DNA from: Vibrio splendidus
GTDB lineage: Bacteria; Pseudomonadota; Gammaproteobacteria; Enterobacterales; Vibrionaceae
DNA: 64,000 nucleotides
Direction: 5' to 3'
Assembly: GCF_024347615.1 (NCBI RefSeq)
Contig: NZ_AP025508.1
Coordinates: 2,108,001-2,172,000 of the forward strand
Under the pieces are notes generated by a model. That model was not told the origin of the DNA. It made no database searches and saw only the letters and a program-made list of their open reading frames with translations. Positions 1 to 15,000 of this stretch are shown one piece after another. Made by a program: the position numbers and the translations under genes. Position 1 is the stretch's first letter. The number at the start of each line of letters is the position of its first letter.

Positions 1-49
1 TTAATTTTAGTACTTTAGAATCTAGCTTTGATAGCAAAACTGACGTATT

Positions 50-75
50 AAAAAAGGGCCTTGCGGCCCTTTTTT
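50..75 (-). terminator. Rho-independent terminator of the giant adhesin gene
   Basis: A perfect 11-bp inverted repeat (A6-GGGCC and GGCCC-T6, loop TTGC) lies immediately beyond the adhesin stop codon at 77-79. A six-base T run follows the stem on either strand, so it can also stop transcription arriving from the left. Bases 1-49 show nothing else that I can support. Confidence 0.85.
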
Positions 76-76
76 G

Positions 77-3000
77 TTATTGGTCTGGTAACTGTTTAAA
101 TAACTGGCTCATCAAGTCGTCCAACTGCTGCCCTGTAACTTCTCCAGATCCTAACCCAGAGATTTGGTTTGCAGCTCCATCAAGTACTATGGTTTGAGTA
201 TCTCCAGCATGCCCCGCAGATTCAGAAATTGTTATCACCAAATCATTACCGGAAGCTTTTTCAATAACTATATGATCTAGCAAATCACTCATAGTATTCT
301 CATTAGGTAGTAGCTGAGATACATCTAAATGATCCTCATCGATAGTAAAGTCCGTAATTGTGTCAACATCATTCTGGAATGGTTGGTCAACCCATTGGAA
401 TAAATCATCACCATCGTCCCCGCTTAAAATATCATCTCCAAGGCCACCAATAAGGATGTCATTACCATCCTCACCTCTCAAATGATCATCTCCCGAGCCA
501 CCGATAACAATATCATTACCACTACCTGCTCGAATGTAGTCACTTTCCGAACCACCATCTAAGTAATCGTTACCAGAGCCACCGGAGATTAAATCGATAC
601 CAGATTCTCCCAGAATAACATCATCTCCTGCACCGCCTTGACCTACATCAGCCCAGCTTGGCGCTACGTACGGAGATTCAAGAGTACCGTCCTCATTGTT
701 ACCTTGGTAAATATCGTCGACATCTAGTTCAACGAACTCTGTAGCATCCTGCAAATCAAATGCCGCATTGCTGCCACTATCGCCAAGATGGATAATGTCA
801 TCAAAATCACCACCTTCTACATGGTCATTATCACCACCGGTAACAATCAAATCCGCGGCATCAGTCAGTGAAGGGCTTTGCTGGCCGCGTTCAACTTTAA
901 TACCGTTAACGGTTATAGATGGTTCTGGCTGACTTTGCCAATCATCGCCATGGTTACTTGAAACGGTCCCTTGAGGCATATAAACCGCATTGATACCTAC
1001 TCCATCAGATATGATGTTTCCGCTGTGCCCTGTCATCGTAACTGACATAGTAGCTGTATCACTATTACCATTCTTATCGGTAGCTGTGTACGAAATTTCC
1101 ACTATGTCACCAGCACTAGCGCTATCGTTTGGCACAAATAAAACTTTACCATCGACAATTGATACTTGGCCTAAAGCTGGATTGACCAAAGCCACACTGG
1201 ATAAAATCAAAGCTGAAGTCAATGCATGTGGGTTGTAATCATTCGCTAGCACATCAATCAAAACAGGAACCAACTCAATAGTTGATGTCGCGTCATCATT
1301 AGCATCGAGCACTGGAGCTTGGATGTTAAAGGTCATACTGCTATTGCTCGTATCGCCATCTAAGTCCGATAGTTCATAATCAAAATCTAACGAAATATCG
1401 CTATCAACAACAGCAGCAAAGAATTGGTAAGACCCTGTAGCCATGTCTAAAACTAACGTGTGACTATTGTCGATAAAAATCGATATTTCGCTACCGTCTA
1501 TCGCAGTGCTAACCCCTGATTCCAAACCTGAAACAGATACTGTACTACCATCATAAGAAACTGTTGTTCCTCCGTATTTCACTTCAGAGACGTAACCACC
1601 ATCAGCTCCAAAACCGCTAATAGAACCGTTGCTGCCGTCGTTCACAACCTCACCTGAAATAGGATCAACAACCGATTGAAGAATGATTGGTGGAAGCTGA
1701 GTAATATCAGGAACAACAACGGCTCCTATTTCACTGTCTGTTACACCGTTATAAGCAATGTCTTCAAGGTAGCTTATTGGTACGGCTTCGCCCATTCCGT
1801 AAGCAAGCGCAGTGATATCCTTAGCATCAACAAAATCTTCCCACTCAGTTTTCTCTGAAGCACTCAAAGTTCCTCCCGAATTCGGAGAGCCATCCGACAA
1901 GAAATACGTGATATTAGAAGGATTACCATCGACTTTGCCCGAGTCGTCCCAATGACCCATCGCAGCATCTAGTGCAGTGTCGTAATAAGTGCCCCCGCCT
2001 GCAGACAAATTATCGATAACGTCAATAGCCTCAGAAACAGACATCCAGCTACTGCCATTTGCGCCGTTCTGAGCATCTGAACTACTTGAGAAGGTAACGA
2101 CTTGGACTTGTGTAATACCTAAGCTTTGATACTCAGTGAGCAACTGTTTAGCTGCGTCTTGCATAATCGACAATCTAGACTCGTTCGTAATAGTGCTTTG
2201 ACCCGTAACTGAATCCCACGCCATAGAGCCGGATACATCCAAGATAAGCTGGACGTTTGCACCAGCTTTTGCTGAGGGTTGTAAGTCATTAATAATCGGC
2301 TGAGCGACAGGAACATCATCATCGATAGTTAGAGAAATAGATCCGGTTTGAGTACCGGCTTCATTACTTGCGACGATCCCAATAGCAATGGACATTTCGT
2401 CTAATGGAACATTGGCGTCCAAATGATCGACCGGCCCATTGAGAGTAACTGAGTAATTCCCAACATCATCGATAATTGCAGTAATCACTGCTAGGCCATT
2501 CGCACTACCAATTAAGGTTTGGCCACCGTTTGATGAAGACCAAGTGATATTTTGTCCCGCTGATGTATAACTCTCCGAAGGCTCTTCTAAAACTATGCTA
2601 TCCGCGTATAAAACCTCTATATTGCCAGAAACAGTTTGTACTGAATCAGAATCTTCAGAAACATCTCGAGAAACACTAGTAACCTCTGGTGACGGTTTTA
2701 CTATTGAACCCGTGACGATCGTTACCTGTGCTGACGCACTCTCTAAATCGGTAGAGTCTTCCGCTTTATAATCAATAGTCTCTGTTACTTTGGCGTCCAC
2801 TACGTCTACGCCTTTAAAAGTAATATTTGAATTTCTATTTGGATTAGCGGAGCCATCTTGGGTAGTAAAGACTCTTAACTCTGTAAATGGTACAAATCCG
2901 CCGTTGCCATCTGGAATAGATACATTAACTATAGAGTTGCCATTCCCGTCTATAGAAAGCGTATATTCATTACCAGAATTTGAAGTGTTTTCAGTATTAA

Positions 3001-6000
3001 AGTTAAATGTCCCAACGACATTGCCAGATGCGTCTAGTGCAACGACATTAATTTCACCATCTGCACTACTGTTAGCGTTGTAGTTACCAAAAACGCTTCC
3101 AAATTCTAAATTAGCAGACAAAATTTCGGCGTCACTATTTCCAAAATCAACAGAAATAAATTCTTTTGATGTAACGTCTAACTCACTGTTTCCATTCTTG
3201 CTCGTTGAAACTCCAAATCCATCTTCCGAACCGTAACCATCATAATTAAGATACACACTTGGATTATTTACAACGTCATTACCTACTGGGGAACTACCAG
3301 TGTAAGTTCCGGCTGAAATTGAAACCAGATCGTTGAAGTAACCGATCGTTGTGCTTCCACTAGAAGTGTCAATTAATGATGAAAGATCTGAAGCACTAAA
3401 ACTAAGCTGATCGGCAATATTTGAATCGACAACATATTCAAAGTTGTCTGAATCGCCATACTCTTGACCGATAACAACTTCGGTTTTAGTACCGTCGTCT
3501 GCAACTTGATACAACGTACCAAAGATCGGGTCACTTTCAACGATGACCGAAGTCTCAATTCCAGCCGCGTCGTCTTCCTCATCGCTAGTATGGGGAGCAA
3601 AGTCGACCGAAGTTGCACAGTCAATTGTGGTTTCGGTGAAGTCTTCTGCTTCCGGCGCGTCGTTGATTTCGGTGACGCCGATGCTCACGCTGCCCGTTTG
3701 GACACTGTTCGCTTCGCCTTGTCCGTCATCCACGCTGTACGTGAAGCTGCCCACCGCATCGGTGCCGTTGTAGTCCGCTGGCGCGTCGTATTCCAGACCT
3801 TCTAACTCGGTCGTGGTCAACGTCATTCCGTTGGTCAACGCTGTGCCATCGGCCAGCGTCACGGTGCCTAAGCTTGGCAGACCCGTCACGGTGATCGTCA
3901 GGCTGTCGCCATCCGCATCCGTCGGCGCACTCAAGCCAAGGCTCGTATTTGTGCTCTCTTCCGCTACCGTAATGCTGTTGCTGTCCACATCCGGCGCGTC
4001 GTTGATTTCGGTGACGCCGATGCTCACGCTGCCCGTTTGGACACTGTTCGCTTCGCCTTGTCCGTCATCCACGCTGTACGTGAAGCTGCCCACCGCATCG
4101 GTGCCGTTGTAGTCCGCTGGCGCGTCGTATTCCAGACCTTCTAACTCGGTCGTGGTCAACGTCATTCCGTTGGTCAACGCTGTGCCATCGGCCAGCGTCA
4201 CGGTGCCTAAGCTTGGCAGACCCGTCACGGTGATCGTCAGGCTGTCGCCATCCGCATCCGTCGGCGCACTCAAGCCAAGGCTCGTATTTGTGCTCTCTTC
4301 CGCTACCGTAATGCTGTTGCTGTCCACATCCGGCGCGTCGTTGATTTCGGTGACGCCGATGCTCACGCTGCCCGTTTGGACACTGTTCGCTTCGCCTTGT
4401 CCGTCATCCACGCTGTACGTGAAGCTGCCCACCGCATCGGTGCCGTTGTAGTCCGCTGGCGCGTCGTATTCCAGACCTTCTAACTCGGTCGTGGTCAACG
4501 TCATTCCGTTGGTCAACGCTGTGCCATCGGCCAGCGTCACGGTGCCTAAGCTTGGCAGACCCGTCACGGTGATCGTCAGGCTGTCGCCATCCGCATCCGT
4601 CGGCGCACTCAAGCCAAGGCTCGTATTTGTGCTCTCTTCCGCTACCGTAATGCTGTTGCTGTCCACATCCGGCGCGTCGTTGATTTCGGTGACGCCGATG
4701 CTCACGCTGCCCGTTTGGACACTGTTCGCTTCGCCTTGTCCGTCATCCACGCTGTACGTGAAGCTGCCCACCGCATCGGTGCCGTTGTAGTCCGCTGGCG
4801 CGTCGTATTCCAGACCTTCTAACTCGGTCGTGGTCAACGTCATTCCGTTGGTCAACGCTGTGCCATCGGCCAGCGTCACGGTGCCTAAGCTTGGCAGACC
4901 CGTCACGGTGATCGTCAGGCTGTCGCCATCCGCATCCGTCGGCGCACTCAAGCCAAGGCTCGTATTTGTGCTCTCTTCCGCTACCGTAATGCTGTTGCTG
5001 TCCACATCCGGCGCGTCGTTGATTTCGGTGACGCCGATGCTCACGCTGCCCGTTTGGACACTGTTCGCTTCGCCTTGTCCGTCATCCACGCTGTACGTGA
5101 AGCTGCCCACCGCATCGGTGCCGTTGTAGTCCGCTGGCGCGTCGTATTCCAGACCTTCTAACTCGGTCGTGGTCAACGTCATTCCGTTGGTCAACGCTGT
5201 GCCATCGGCCAGCGTCACGGTGCCTAAGCTTGGCAGACCCGTCACGGTGATCGTCAGGCTGTCGCCATCCGCATCCGTCGGCGCACTCAAGCCAAGGCTC
5301 GTATTTGTGCTCTCTTCCGCTACCGTAATGCTGTTGCTGTCCACATCCGGCGCGTCGTTGATTTCGGTGACGCCGATGCTCACGCTGCCCGTTTGGACAC
5401 TGTTCGCTTCGCCTTGTCCGTCATCCACGCTGTACGTGAAGCTGCCCACCGCATCGGTGCCGTTGTAGTCCGCTGGCGCGTCGTATTCCAGACCTTCTAA
5501 CTCGGTCGTGGTCAACGTCATTCCGTTGGTCAACGCTGTGCCATCGGCCAGCGTCACGGTGCCTAAGCTTGGCAGACCCGTCACGGTGATCGTCAGGCTG
5601 TCGCCATCCGCATCCGTCGGCGCACTCAAGCCAAGGCTCGTATTTGTGCTCTCTTCCGCTACCGTAATGCTGTTGCTGTCCACATCCGGCGCGTCGTTGA
5701 TTTCGGTGACGCCGATGCTCACGCTGCCCGTTTGGACACTGTTCGCTTCGCCTTGTCCGTCATCCACGCTGTACGTGAAGCTGCCCACCGCATCGGTGCC
5801 GTTGTAGTCCGCTGGCGCGTCGTATTCCAGACCTTCTAACTCGGTCGTGGTCAACGTCATTCCGTTGGTCAACGCTGTGCCATCGGCCAGCGTCACGGTG
5901 CCTAAGCTTGGCAGACCCGTCACGGTGATCGTCAGGCTGTCGCCATCCGCATCCGTCGGCGCACTCAAGCCAAGGCTCGTATTTGTGCTCTCTTCCGCTA

Positions 6001-9000
6001 CCGTAATGCTGTTGCTGTCCACATCCGGCGCGTCGTTGATTTCGGTGACGCCGATGCTCACGCTGCCCGTTTGGACACTGTTCGCTTCGCCTTGTCCGTC
6101 ATCCACGCTGTACGTGAAGCTGCCCACCGCATCGGTGCCGTTGTAGTCCGCTGGCGCGTCGTATTCCAGACCTTCTAACTCGGTCGTGGTCAACGTCATT
6201 CCGTTGGTCAACGCTGTGCCATCGGCCAGCGTCACGGTGCCTAAGCTTGGCAGACCCGTCACGGTGATCGTCAGGCTGTCGCCATCCGCATCCGTCGGCG
6301 CACTCAAGCCAAGGCTCGTATTTGTGCTCTCTTCCGCTACCGTAATGCTGTTGCTGTCCACATCCGGCGCGTCGTTGATTTCGGTGACGCCGATGCTCAC
6401 GCTGCCCGTTTGGACACTGTTCGCTTCGCCTTGTCCGTCATCCACGCTGTACGTGAAGCTGCCCACCGCATCGGTGCCGTTGTAGTCCGCTGGCGCGTCG
6501 TATTCCAGACCTTCTAACTCGGTCGTGGTCAACGTCATTCCGTTGGTCAACGCTGTGCCATCGGCCAGCGTCACGGTGCCTAAGCTTGGCAGACCCGTCA
6601 CGGTGATCGTCAGGCTGTCGCCATCCGCATCCGTCGGCGCACTCAAGCCAAGGCTCGTATTTGTGCTCTCTTCCGCTACCGTAATGCTGTTGCTGTCCAC
6701 ATCCGGCGCGTCGTTGATTTCGGTGACGCCGATGCTCACGCTGCCCGTTTGGACACTGTTCGCTTCGCCTTGTCCGTCATCCACGCTGTACGTGAAGCTG
6801 CCCACCGCATCGGTGCCGTTGTAGTCCGCTGGCGCGTCGTATTCCAGACCTTCTAACTCGGTCGTGGTCAACGTCATTCCGTTGGTCAACGCTGTGCCAT
6901 CGGCCAGCGTCACGGTGCCTAAGCTTGGCAGACCCGTCACGGTGATCGTCAGGCTGTCGCCATCCGCATCCGTCGGCGCACTCAAGCCAAGGCTCGTATT
7001 TGTGCTCTCTTCCGCTACCGTAATGCTGTTGCTGTCCACATCCGGCGCGTCGTTGATTTCGGTGACGCCGATGCTCACGCTGCCCGTTTGGACACTGTTC
7101 GCTTCGCCTTGTCCGTCATCCACGCTGTACGTGAAGCTGCCCACCGCATCGGTGCCGTTGTAGTCCGCTGGCGCGTCGTATTCCAGACCTTCTAACTCGG
7201 TCGTGGTCAACGTCATTCCGTTGGTCAACGCTGTGCCATCGGCCAGCGTCACGGTGCCTAAGCTTGGCAGACCCGTCACGGTGATCGTCAGGCTGTCGCC
7301 ATCCGCATCCGTCGGCGCACTCAAGCCAAGGCTCGTATTTGTGCTCTCTTCCGCTACCGTAATGCTGTTGCTGTCCACATCCGGCGCGTCGTTGATTTCG
7401 GTGACGCCGATGCTCACGCTGCCCGTTTGGACACTGTTCGCTTCGCCTTGTCCGTCATCCACGCTGTACGTGAAGCTGCCCACCGCATCGGTGCCGTTGT
7501 AGTCCGCTGGCGCGTCGTATTCCAGACCTTCTAACTCGGTCGTGGTCAACGTCATTCCGTTGGTCAACGCTGTGCCATCGGCCAGCGTCACGGTGCCTAA
7601 GCTTGGCAGACCCGTCACGGTGATCGTCAGGCTGTCGCCATCCGCATCCGTCGGCGCACTCAAGCCAAGGCTCGTATTTGTGCTCTCTTCCGCTACCGTA
7701 ATGCTGTTGCTGTCCACATCCGGCGCGTCGTTGATTTCGGTGACGCCGATGCTCACGCTGCCCGTTTGGACACTGTTCGCTTCGCCTTGTCCGTCATCCA
7801 CGCTGTACGTGAAGCTGCCCACCGCATCGGTGCCGTTGTAGTCCGCTGGCGCGTCGTATTCCAGACCTTCTAACTCGGTCGTGGTCAACGTCATTCCGTT
7901 GGTCAACGCTGTGCCATCGGCCAGCGTCACGGTGCCTAAGCTTGGCAGACCCGTCACGGTGATCGTCAGGCTGTCGCCATCCGCATCCGTCGGCGCACTC
8001 AAGCCAAGGCTCGTATTTGTGCTCTCTTCCGCTACCGTAATGCTGTTGCTGTCCACATCCGGCGCGTCGTTGATTTCGGTGACGCCGATGCTCACGCTGC
8101 CCGTTTGGACACTGTTCGCTTCGCCTTGTCCGTCATCCACGCTGTACGTGAAGCTGCCCACCGCATCGGTGCCGTTGTAGTCCGCTGGCGCGTCGTATTC
8201 CAGACCTTCTAACTCGGTCGTGGTCAACGTCATTCCGTTGGTCAACGCTGTGCCATCGGCCAGCGTCACGGTGCCTAAGCTTGGCAGACCCGTCACGGTG
8301 ATCGTCAGGCTGTCGCCATCCGCATCCGTCGGCGCACTCAAGCCAAGGCTCGTATTTGTGCTCTCTTCCGCTACCGTAATGCTGTTGCTGTCCACATCCG
8401 GCGCGTCGTTGATTTCGGTGACGCCGATGCTCACGCTGCCCGTTTGGACACTGTTCGCTTCGCCTTGTCCGTCATCCACGCTGTACGTGAAGCTGCCCAC
8501 CGCATCGGTGCCGTTGTAGTCCGCTGGCGCGTCGTATTCCAGACCTTCTAACTCGGTCGTGGTCAACGTCATTCCGTTGGTCAACGCTGTGCCATCGGCC
8601 AGCGTCACGGTGCCTAAGCTTGGCAGACCCGTCACGGTGATCGTCAGGCTGTCGCCATCCGCATCCGTCGGCGCACTCAAGCCAAGGCTCGTATTTGTGC
8701 TCTCTTCCGCTACCGTAATGCTGTTGCTGTCCACATCCGGCGCGTCGTTGATTTCGGTGACGCCGATGCTCACGCTGCCCGTTTGGACACTGTTCGCTTC
8801 GCCTTGTCCGTCATCCACGCTGTACGTGAAGCTGCCCACCGCATCGGTGCCGTTGTAGTCCGCTGGCGCGTCGTATTCCAGACCTTCTAACTCGGTCGTG
8901 GTCAACGTCATTCCGTTGGTCAACGCTGTGCCATCGGCCAGCGTCACGGTGCCTAAGCTTGGCAGACCCGTCACGGTGATCGTCAGGCTGTCGCCATCCG

Positions 9001-12000
9001 CATCCGTCGGCGCACTCAAGCCAAGGCTCGTATTTGTGCTCTCTTCCGCTACCGTAATGCTGTTGCTGTCCACATCCGGCGCGTCGTTGATTTCGGTGAC
9101 GCCGATGCTCACGCTGCCCGTTTGGACACTGTTCGCTTCGCCTTGTCCGTCATCCACGCTGTACGTGAAGCTGCCCACCGCATCGGTGCCGTTGTAGTCC
9201 GCTGGCGCGTCGTATTCCAGACCTTCTAACTCGGTCGTGGTCAACGTCATTCCGTTGGTCAACGCTGTGCCATCGGCCAGCGTCACGGTGCCTAAGCTTG
9301 GCAGACCCGTCACGGTGATCGTCAGGCTGTCGCCATCCGCATCCGTCGGCGCACTCAAGCCAAGGCTCGTATTTGTGCTCTCTTCCGCTACCGTAATGCT
9401 GTTGCTGTCCACATCCGGCGCGTCGTTGATTTCGGTGACGCCGATGCTCACGCTGCCCGTTTGGACACTGTTCGCTTCGCCTTGTCCGTCATCCACGCTG
9501 TACGTGAAGCTGCCCACCGCATCGGTGCCGTTGTAGTCCGCTGGCGCGTCGTATTCCAGACCTTCTAACTCGGTCGTGGTCAACGTCATTCCGTTGGTCA
9601 ACGCTGTGCCATCGGCCAGCGTCACGGTGCCTAAGCTTGGCAGACCCGTCACGGTGATCGTCAGGCTGTCGCCATCCGCATCCGTCGGCGCACTCAAGCC
9701 AAGGCTCGTATTTGTGCTCTCTTCCGCTACCGTAATGCTGTTGCTGTCCACATCCGGCGCGTCGTTGATTTCGGTGACGCCGATGCTCACGCTGCCCGTT
9801 TGGACACTGTTCGCTTCGCCTTGTCCGTCATCCACGCTGTACGTGAAGCTGCCCACCGCATCGGTGCCGTTGTAGTCCGCTGGCGCGTCGTATTCCAGAC
9901 CTTCTAACTCGGTCGTGGTCAACGTCATTCCGTTGGTCAACGCTGTGCCATCGGCCAGCGTCACGGTGCCTAAGCTTGGCAGACCCGTCACGGTGATCGT
10001 CAGGCTGTCGCCATCCGCATCCGTCGGCGCACTCAAGCCAAGGCTCGTATTTGTGCTCTCTTCCGCTACCGTAATGCTGTTGCTGTCCACATCCGGCGCG
10101 TCGTTGATTTCGGTGACGCCGATGCTCACGCTGCCCGTTTGGACACTGTTCGCTTCGCCTTGTCCGTCATCCACGCTGTACGTGAAGCTGCCCACCGCAT
10201 CGGTGCCGTTGTAGTCCGCTGGCGCGTCGTATTCCAGACCTTCTAACTCGGTCGTGGTCAACGTCATTCCGTTGGTCAACGCTGTGCCATCGGCCAGCGT
10301 CACGGTGCCTAAGCTTGGCAGACCCGTCACGGTGATCGTCAGGCTGTCGCCATCCGCATCCGTCGGCGCACTCAAGCCAAGGCTCGTATTTGTGCTCTCT
10401 TCCGCTACCGTAATGCTGTTGCTGTCCACATCCGGCGCGTCGTTGATTTCGGTGACGCCGATGCTCACGCTGCCCGTTTGGACACTGTTCGCTTCGCCTT
10501 GTCCGTCATCCACGCTGTACGTGAAGCTGCCCACCGCATCGGTGCCGTTGTAGTCCGCTGGCGCGTCGTATTCCAGACCTTCTAACTCGGTCGTGGTCAA
10601 CGTCATTCCGTTGGTCAACGCTGTGCCATCGGCCAGCGTCACGGTGCCTAAGCTTGGCAGACCCGTCACGGTGATCGTCAGGCTGTCGCCATCCGCATCC
10701 GTCGGCGCACTCAAGCCAAGGCTCGTATTTGTGCTCTCTTCCGCTACCGTAATGCTGTTGCTGTCCACATCCGGCGCGTCGTTGATTTCGGTGACGCCGA
10801 TGCTCACGCTGCCCGTTTGGACACTGTTCGCTTCGCCTTGTCCGTCATCCACGCTGTACGTGAAGCTGCCCACCGCATCGGTGCCGTTGTAGTCCGCTGG
10901 CGCGTCGTATTCCAGACCTTCTAACTCGGTCGTGGTCAACGTCATTCCGTTGGTCAACGCTGTGCCATCGGCCAGCGTCACGGTGCCTAAGCTTGGCAGA
11001 CCCGTCACGGTGATCGTCAGGCTGTCGCCATCCGCATCCGTCGGCGCACTCAAGCCAAGGCTCGTATTTGTGCTCTCTTCCGCTACCGTAATGCTGTTGC
11101 TGTCCACATCCGGCGCGTCGTTGATTTCGGTGACGCCGATGCTCACGCTGCCCGTTTGGACACTGTTCGCTTCGCCTTGTCCGTCATCCACGCTGTACGT
11201 GAAGCTGCCCACCGCATCGGTGCCGTTGTAGTCCGCTGGCGCGTCGTATTCCAGACCTTCTAACTCGGTCGTGGTCAACGTCATTCCGTTGGTCAACGCT
11301 GTGCCATCGGCCAGCGTCACGGTGCCTAAGCTTGGCAGACCCGTCACGGTGATCGTCAGGCTGTCGCCATCCGCATCCGTCGGCGCACTCAAGCCAAGGC
11401 TCGTATTTGTGCTCTCTTCCGCTACCGTAATGCTGTTGCTGTCCACATCCGGCGCGTCGTTGATTTCGGTGACGCCGATGCTCACGCTGCCCGTTTGGAC
11501 ACTGTTCGCTTCGCCTTGTCCGTCATCCACGCTGTACGTGAAGCTGCCCACCGCATCGGTGCCGTTGTAGTCCGCTGGCGCGTCGTATTCCAGACCTTCT
11601 AACTCGGTCGTGGTCAACGTCATTCCGTTGGTCAACGCTGTGCCATCGGCCAGCGTCACGGTGCCTAAGCTTGGCAGACCCGTCACGGTGATCGTCAGGC
11701 TGTCGCCATCCGCATCCGTCGGCGCACTCAAGCCAAGGCTCGTATTTGTGCTCTCTTCCGCTACCGTAATGCTGTTGCTGTCCACATCCGGCGCGTCGTT
11801 GATTTCGGTGACGCCGATGCTCACGCTGCCCGTTTGGACACTGTTCGCTTCGCCTTGTCCGTCATCCACGCTGTACGTGAAGCTGCCCACCGCATCGGTG
11901 CCGTTGTAGTCCGCTGGCGCGTCGTATTCCAGACCTTCTAACTCGGTCGTGGTCAACGTCATTCCGTTGGTCAACGCTGTGCCATCGGCCAGCGTCACGG

Positions 12001-15000
12001 TGCCTAAGCTTGGCAGACCCGTCACGGTGATCGTCAGGCTGTCGCCATCCGCATCCGTCGGCGCACTCAAGCCAAGGCTCGTATTTGTGCTCTCTTCCGC
12101 TACCGTAATGCTGTTGCTGTCCACATCCGGCGCGTCGTTGATTTCGGTGACGCCGATGCTCACGCTGCCCGTTTGGACACTGTTCGCTTCGCCTTGTCCG
12201 TCATCCACGCTGTACGTGAAGCTGCCCACCGCATCGGTGCCGTTGTAGTCCGCTGGCGCGTCGTATTCCAGACCTTCTAACTCGGTCGTGGTCAACGTCA
12301 TTCCGTTGGTCAACGCTGTGCCATCGGCCAGCGTCACGGTGCCTAAGCTTGGCAGACCCGTCACGGTGATCGTCAGGCTGTCGCCATCCGCATCCGTCGG
12401 CGCACTCAAGCCAAGGCTCGTATTTGTGCTCTCTTCCGCTACCGTAATGCTGTTGCTGTCCACATCCGGCGCGTCGTTGATTTCGGTGACGCCGATGCTC
12501 ACGCTGCCCGTTTGGACACTGTTCGCTTCGCCTTGTCCGTCATCCACGCTGTACGTGAAGCTGCCCACCGCATCGGTGCCGTTGTAGTCCGCTGGCGCGT
12601 CGTATTCCAGACCTTCTAACTCGGTCGTGGTCAACGTCATTCCGTTGGTCAACGCTGTGCCATCGGCCAGCGTCACGGTGCCTAAGCTTGGCAGACCCGT
12701 CACGGTGATCGTCAGGCTGTCGCCATCCGCATCCGTCGGCGCACTCAAGCCAAGGCTCGTATTTGTGCTCTCTTCCGCTACCGTAATGCTGTTGCTGTCC
12801 ACATCCGGCGCGTCGTTGATTTCGGTGACGCCGATGCTCACGCTGCCCGTTTGGACACTGTTCGCTTCGCCTTGTCCGTCATCCACGCTGTACGTGAAGC
12901 TGCCCACCGCATCGGTGCCGTTGTAGTCCGCTGGCGCGTCGTATTCCAGACCTTCTAACTCGGTCGTGGTCAACGTCATTCCGTTGGTCAACGCTGTGCC
13001 ATCGGCCAGCGTCACGGTGCCTAAGCTTGGCAGACCCGTCACGGTGATCGTCAGGCTGTCGCCATCCGCATCCGTCGGCGCACTCAAGCCAAGGCTCGTA
13101 TTTGTGCTCTCTTCCGCTACCGTAATGCTGTTGCTGTCCACATCCGGCGCGTCGTTGATTTCGGTGACGCCGATGCTCACGCTGCCCGTTTGGACACTGT
13201 TCGCTTCGCCTTGTCCGTCATCCACGCTGTACGTGAAGCTGCCCACCGCATCGGTGCCGTTGTAGTCCGCTGGCGCGTCGTATTCCAGACCTTCTAACTC
13301 GGTCGTGGTCAACGTCATTCCGTTGGTCAACGCTGTGCCATCGGCCAGCGTCACGGTGCCTAAGCTTGGCAGACCCGTCACGGTGATCGTCAGGCTGTCG
13401 CCATCCGCATCCGTCGGCGCACTCAAGCCAAGGCTCGTATTTGTGCTCTCTTCCGCTACCGTAATGCTGTTGCTGTCCACATCCGGCGCGTCGTTGATTT
13501 CGGTGACGCCGATGCTCACGCTGCCCGTTTGGACACTGTTCGCTTCGCCTTGTCCGTCATCCACGCTGTACGTGAAGCTGCCCACCGCATCGGTGCCGTT
13601 GTAGTCCGCTGGCGCGTCGTATTCCAGACCTTCTAACTCGGTCGTGGTCAACGTCATTCCGTTGGTCAACGCTGTGCCATCGGCCAGCGTCACGGTGCCT
13701 AAGCTTGGCAGACCCGTCACGGTGATCGTCAGGCTGTCGCCATCCGCATCCGTCGGCGCACTCAAGCCAAGGCTCGTATTTGTGCTCTCTTCCGCTACCG
13801 TAATGCTGTTGCTGTCCACATCCGGCGCGTCGTTGATTTCGGTGACGCCGATGCTCACGCTGCCCGTTTGGACACTGTTCGCTTCGCCTTGTCCGTCATC
13901 CACGCTGTACGTGAAGCTGCCCACCGCATCGGTGCCGTTGTAGTCCGCTGGCGCGTCGTATTCCAGACCTTCTAACTCGGTCGTGGTCAACGTCATTCCG
14001 TTGGTCAACGCTGTGCCATCGGCCAGCGTCACGGTGCCTAAGCTTGGCAGACCCGTCACGGTGATCGTCAGGCTGTCGCCATCCGCATCCGTCGGCGCAC
14101 TCAAGCCAAGGCTCGTATTTGTGCTCTCTTCCGCTACCGTAATGCTGTTGCTGTCCACATCCGGCGCGTCGTTGATTTCGGTGACGCCGATGCTCACGCT
14201 GCCCGTTTGGACACTGTTCGCTTCGCCTTGTCCGTCATCCACGCTGTACGTGAAGCTGCCCACCGCATCGGTGCCGTTGTAGTCCGCTGGCGCGTCGTAT
14301 TCCAGACCTTCTAACTCGGTCGTGGTCAACGTCATTCCGTTGGTCAACGCTGTGCCATCGGCCAGCGTCACGGTGCCTAAGCTTGGCAGACCCGTCACGG
14401 TGATCGTCAGGCTGTCGCCATCCGCATCCGTCGGCGCACTCAAGCCAAGGCTCGTATTTGTGCTCTCTTCCGCTACCGTAATGCTGTTGCTGTCCACATC
14501 CGGCGCGTCGTTGATTTCGGTGACGCCGATGCTCACGCTGCCCGTTTGGACACTGTTCGCTTCGCCTTGTCCGTCATCCACGCTGTACGTGAAGCTGCCC
14601 ACCGCATCGGTGCCGTTGTAGTCCGCTGGCGCGTCGTATTCCAGACCTTCTAACTCGGTCGTGGTCAACGTCATTCCGTTGGTCAACGCTGTGCCATCGG
14701 CCAGCGTCACGGTGCCTAAGCTTGGCAGACCCGTCACGGTGATCGTCAGGCTGTCGCCATCCGCATCCGTCGGCGCACTCAAGCCAAGGCTCGTATTTGT
14801 GCTCTCTTCCGCTACCGTAATGCTGTTGCTGTCCACATCCGGCGCGTCGTTGATTTCGGTGACGCCGATGCTCACGCTGCCCGTTTGGACACTGTTCGCT
14901 TCGCCTTGTCCGTCATCCACGCTGTACGTGAAGCTGCCCACCGCATCGGTGCCGTTGTAGTCCGCTGGCGCGTCGTATTCCAGACCTTCTAACTCGGTCG

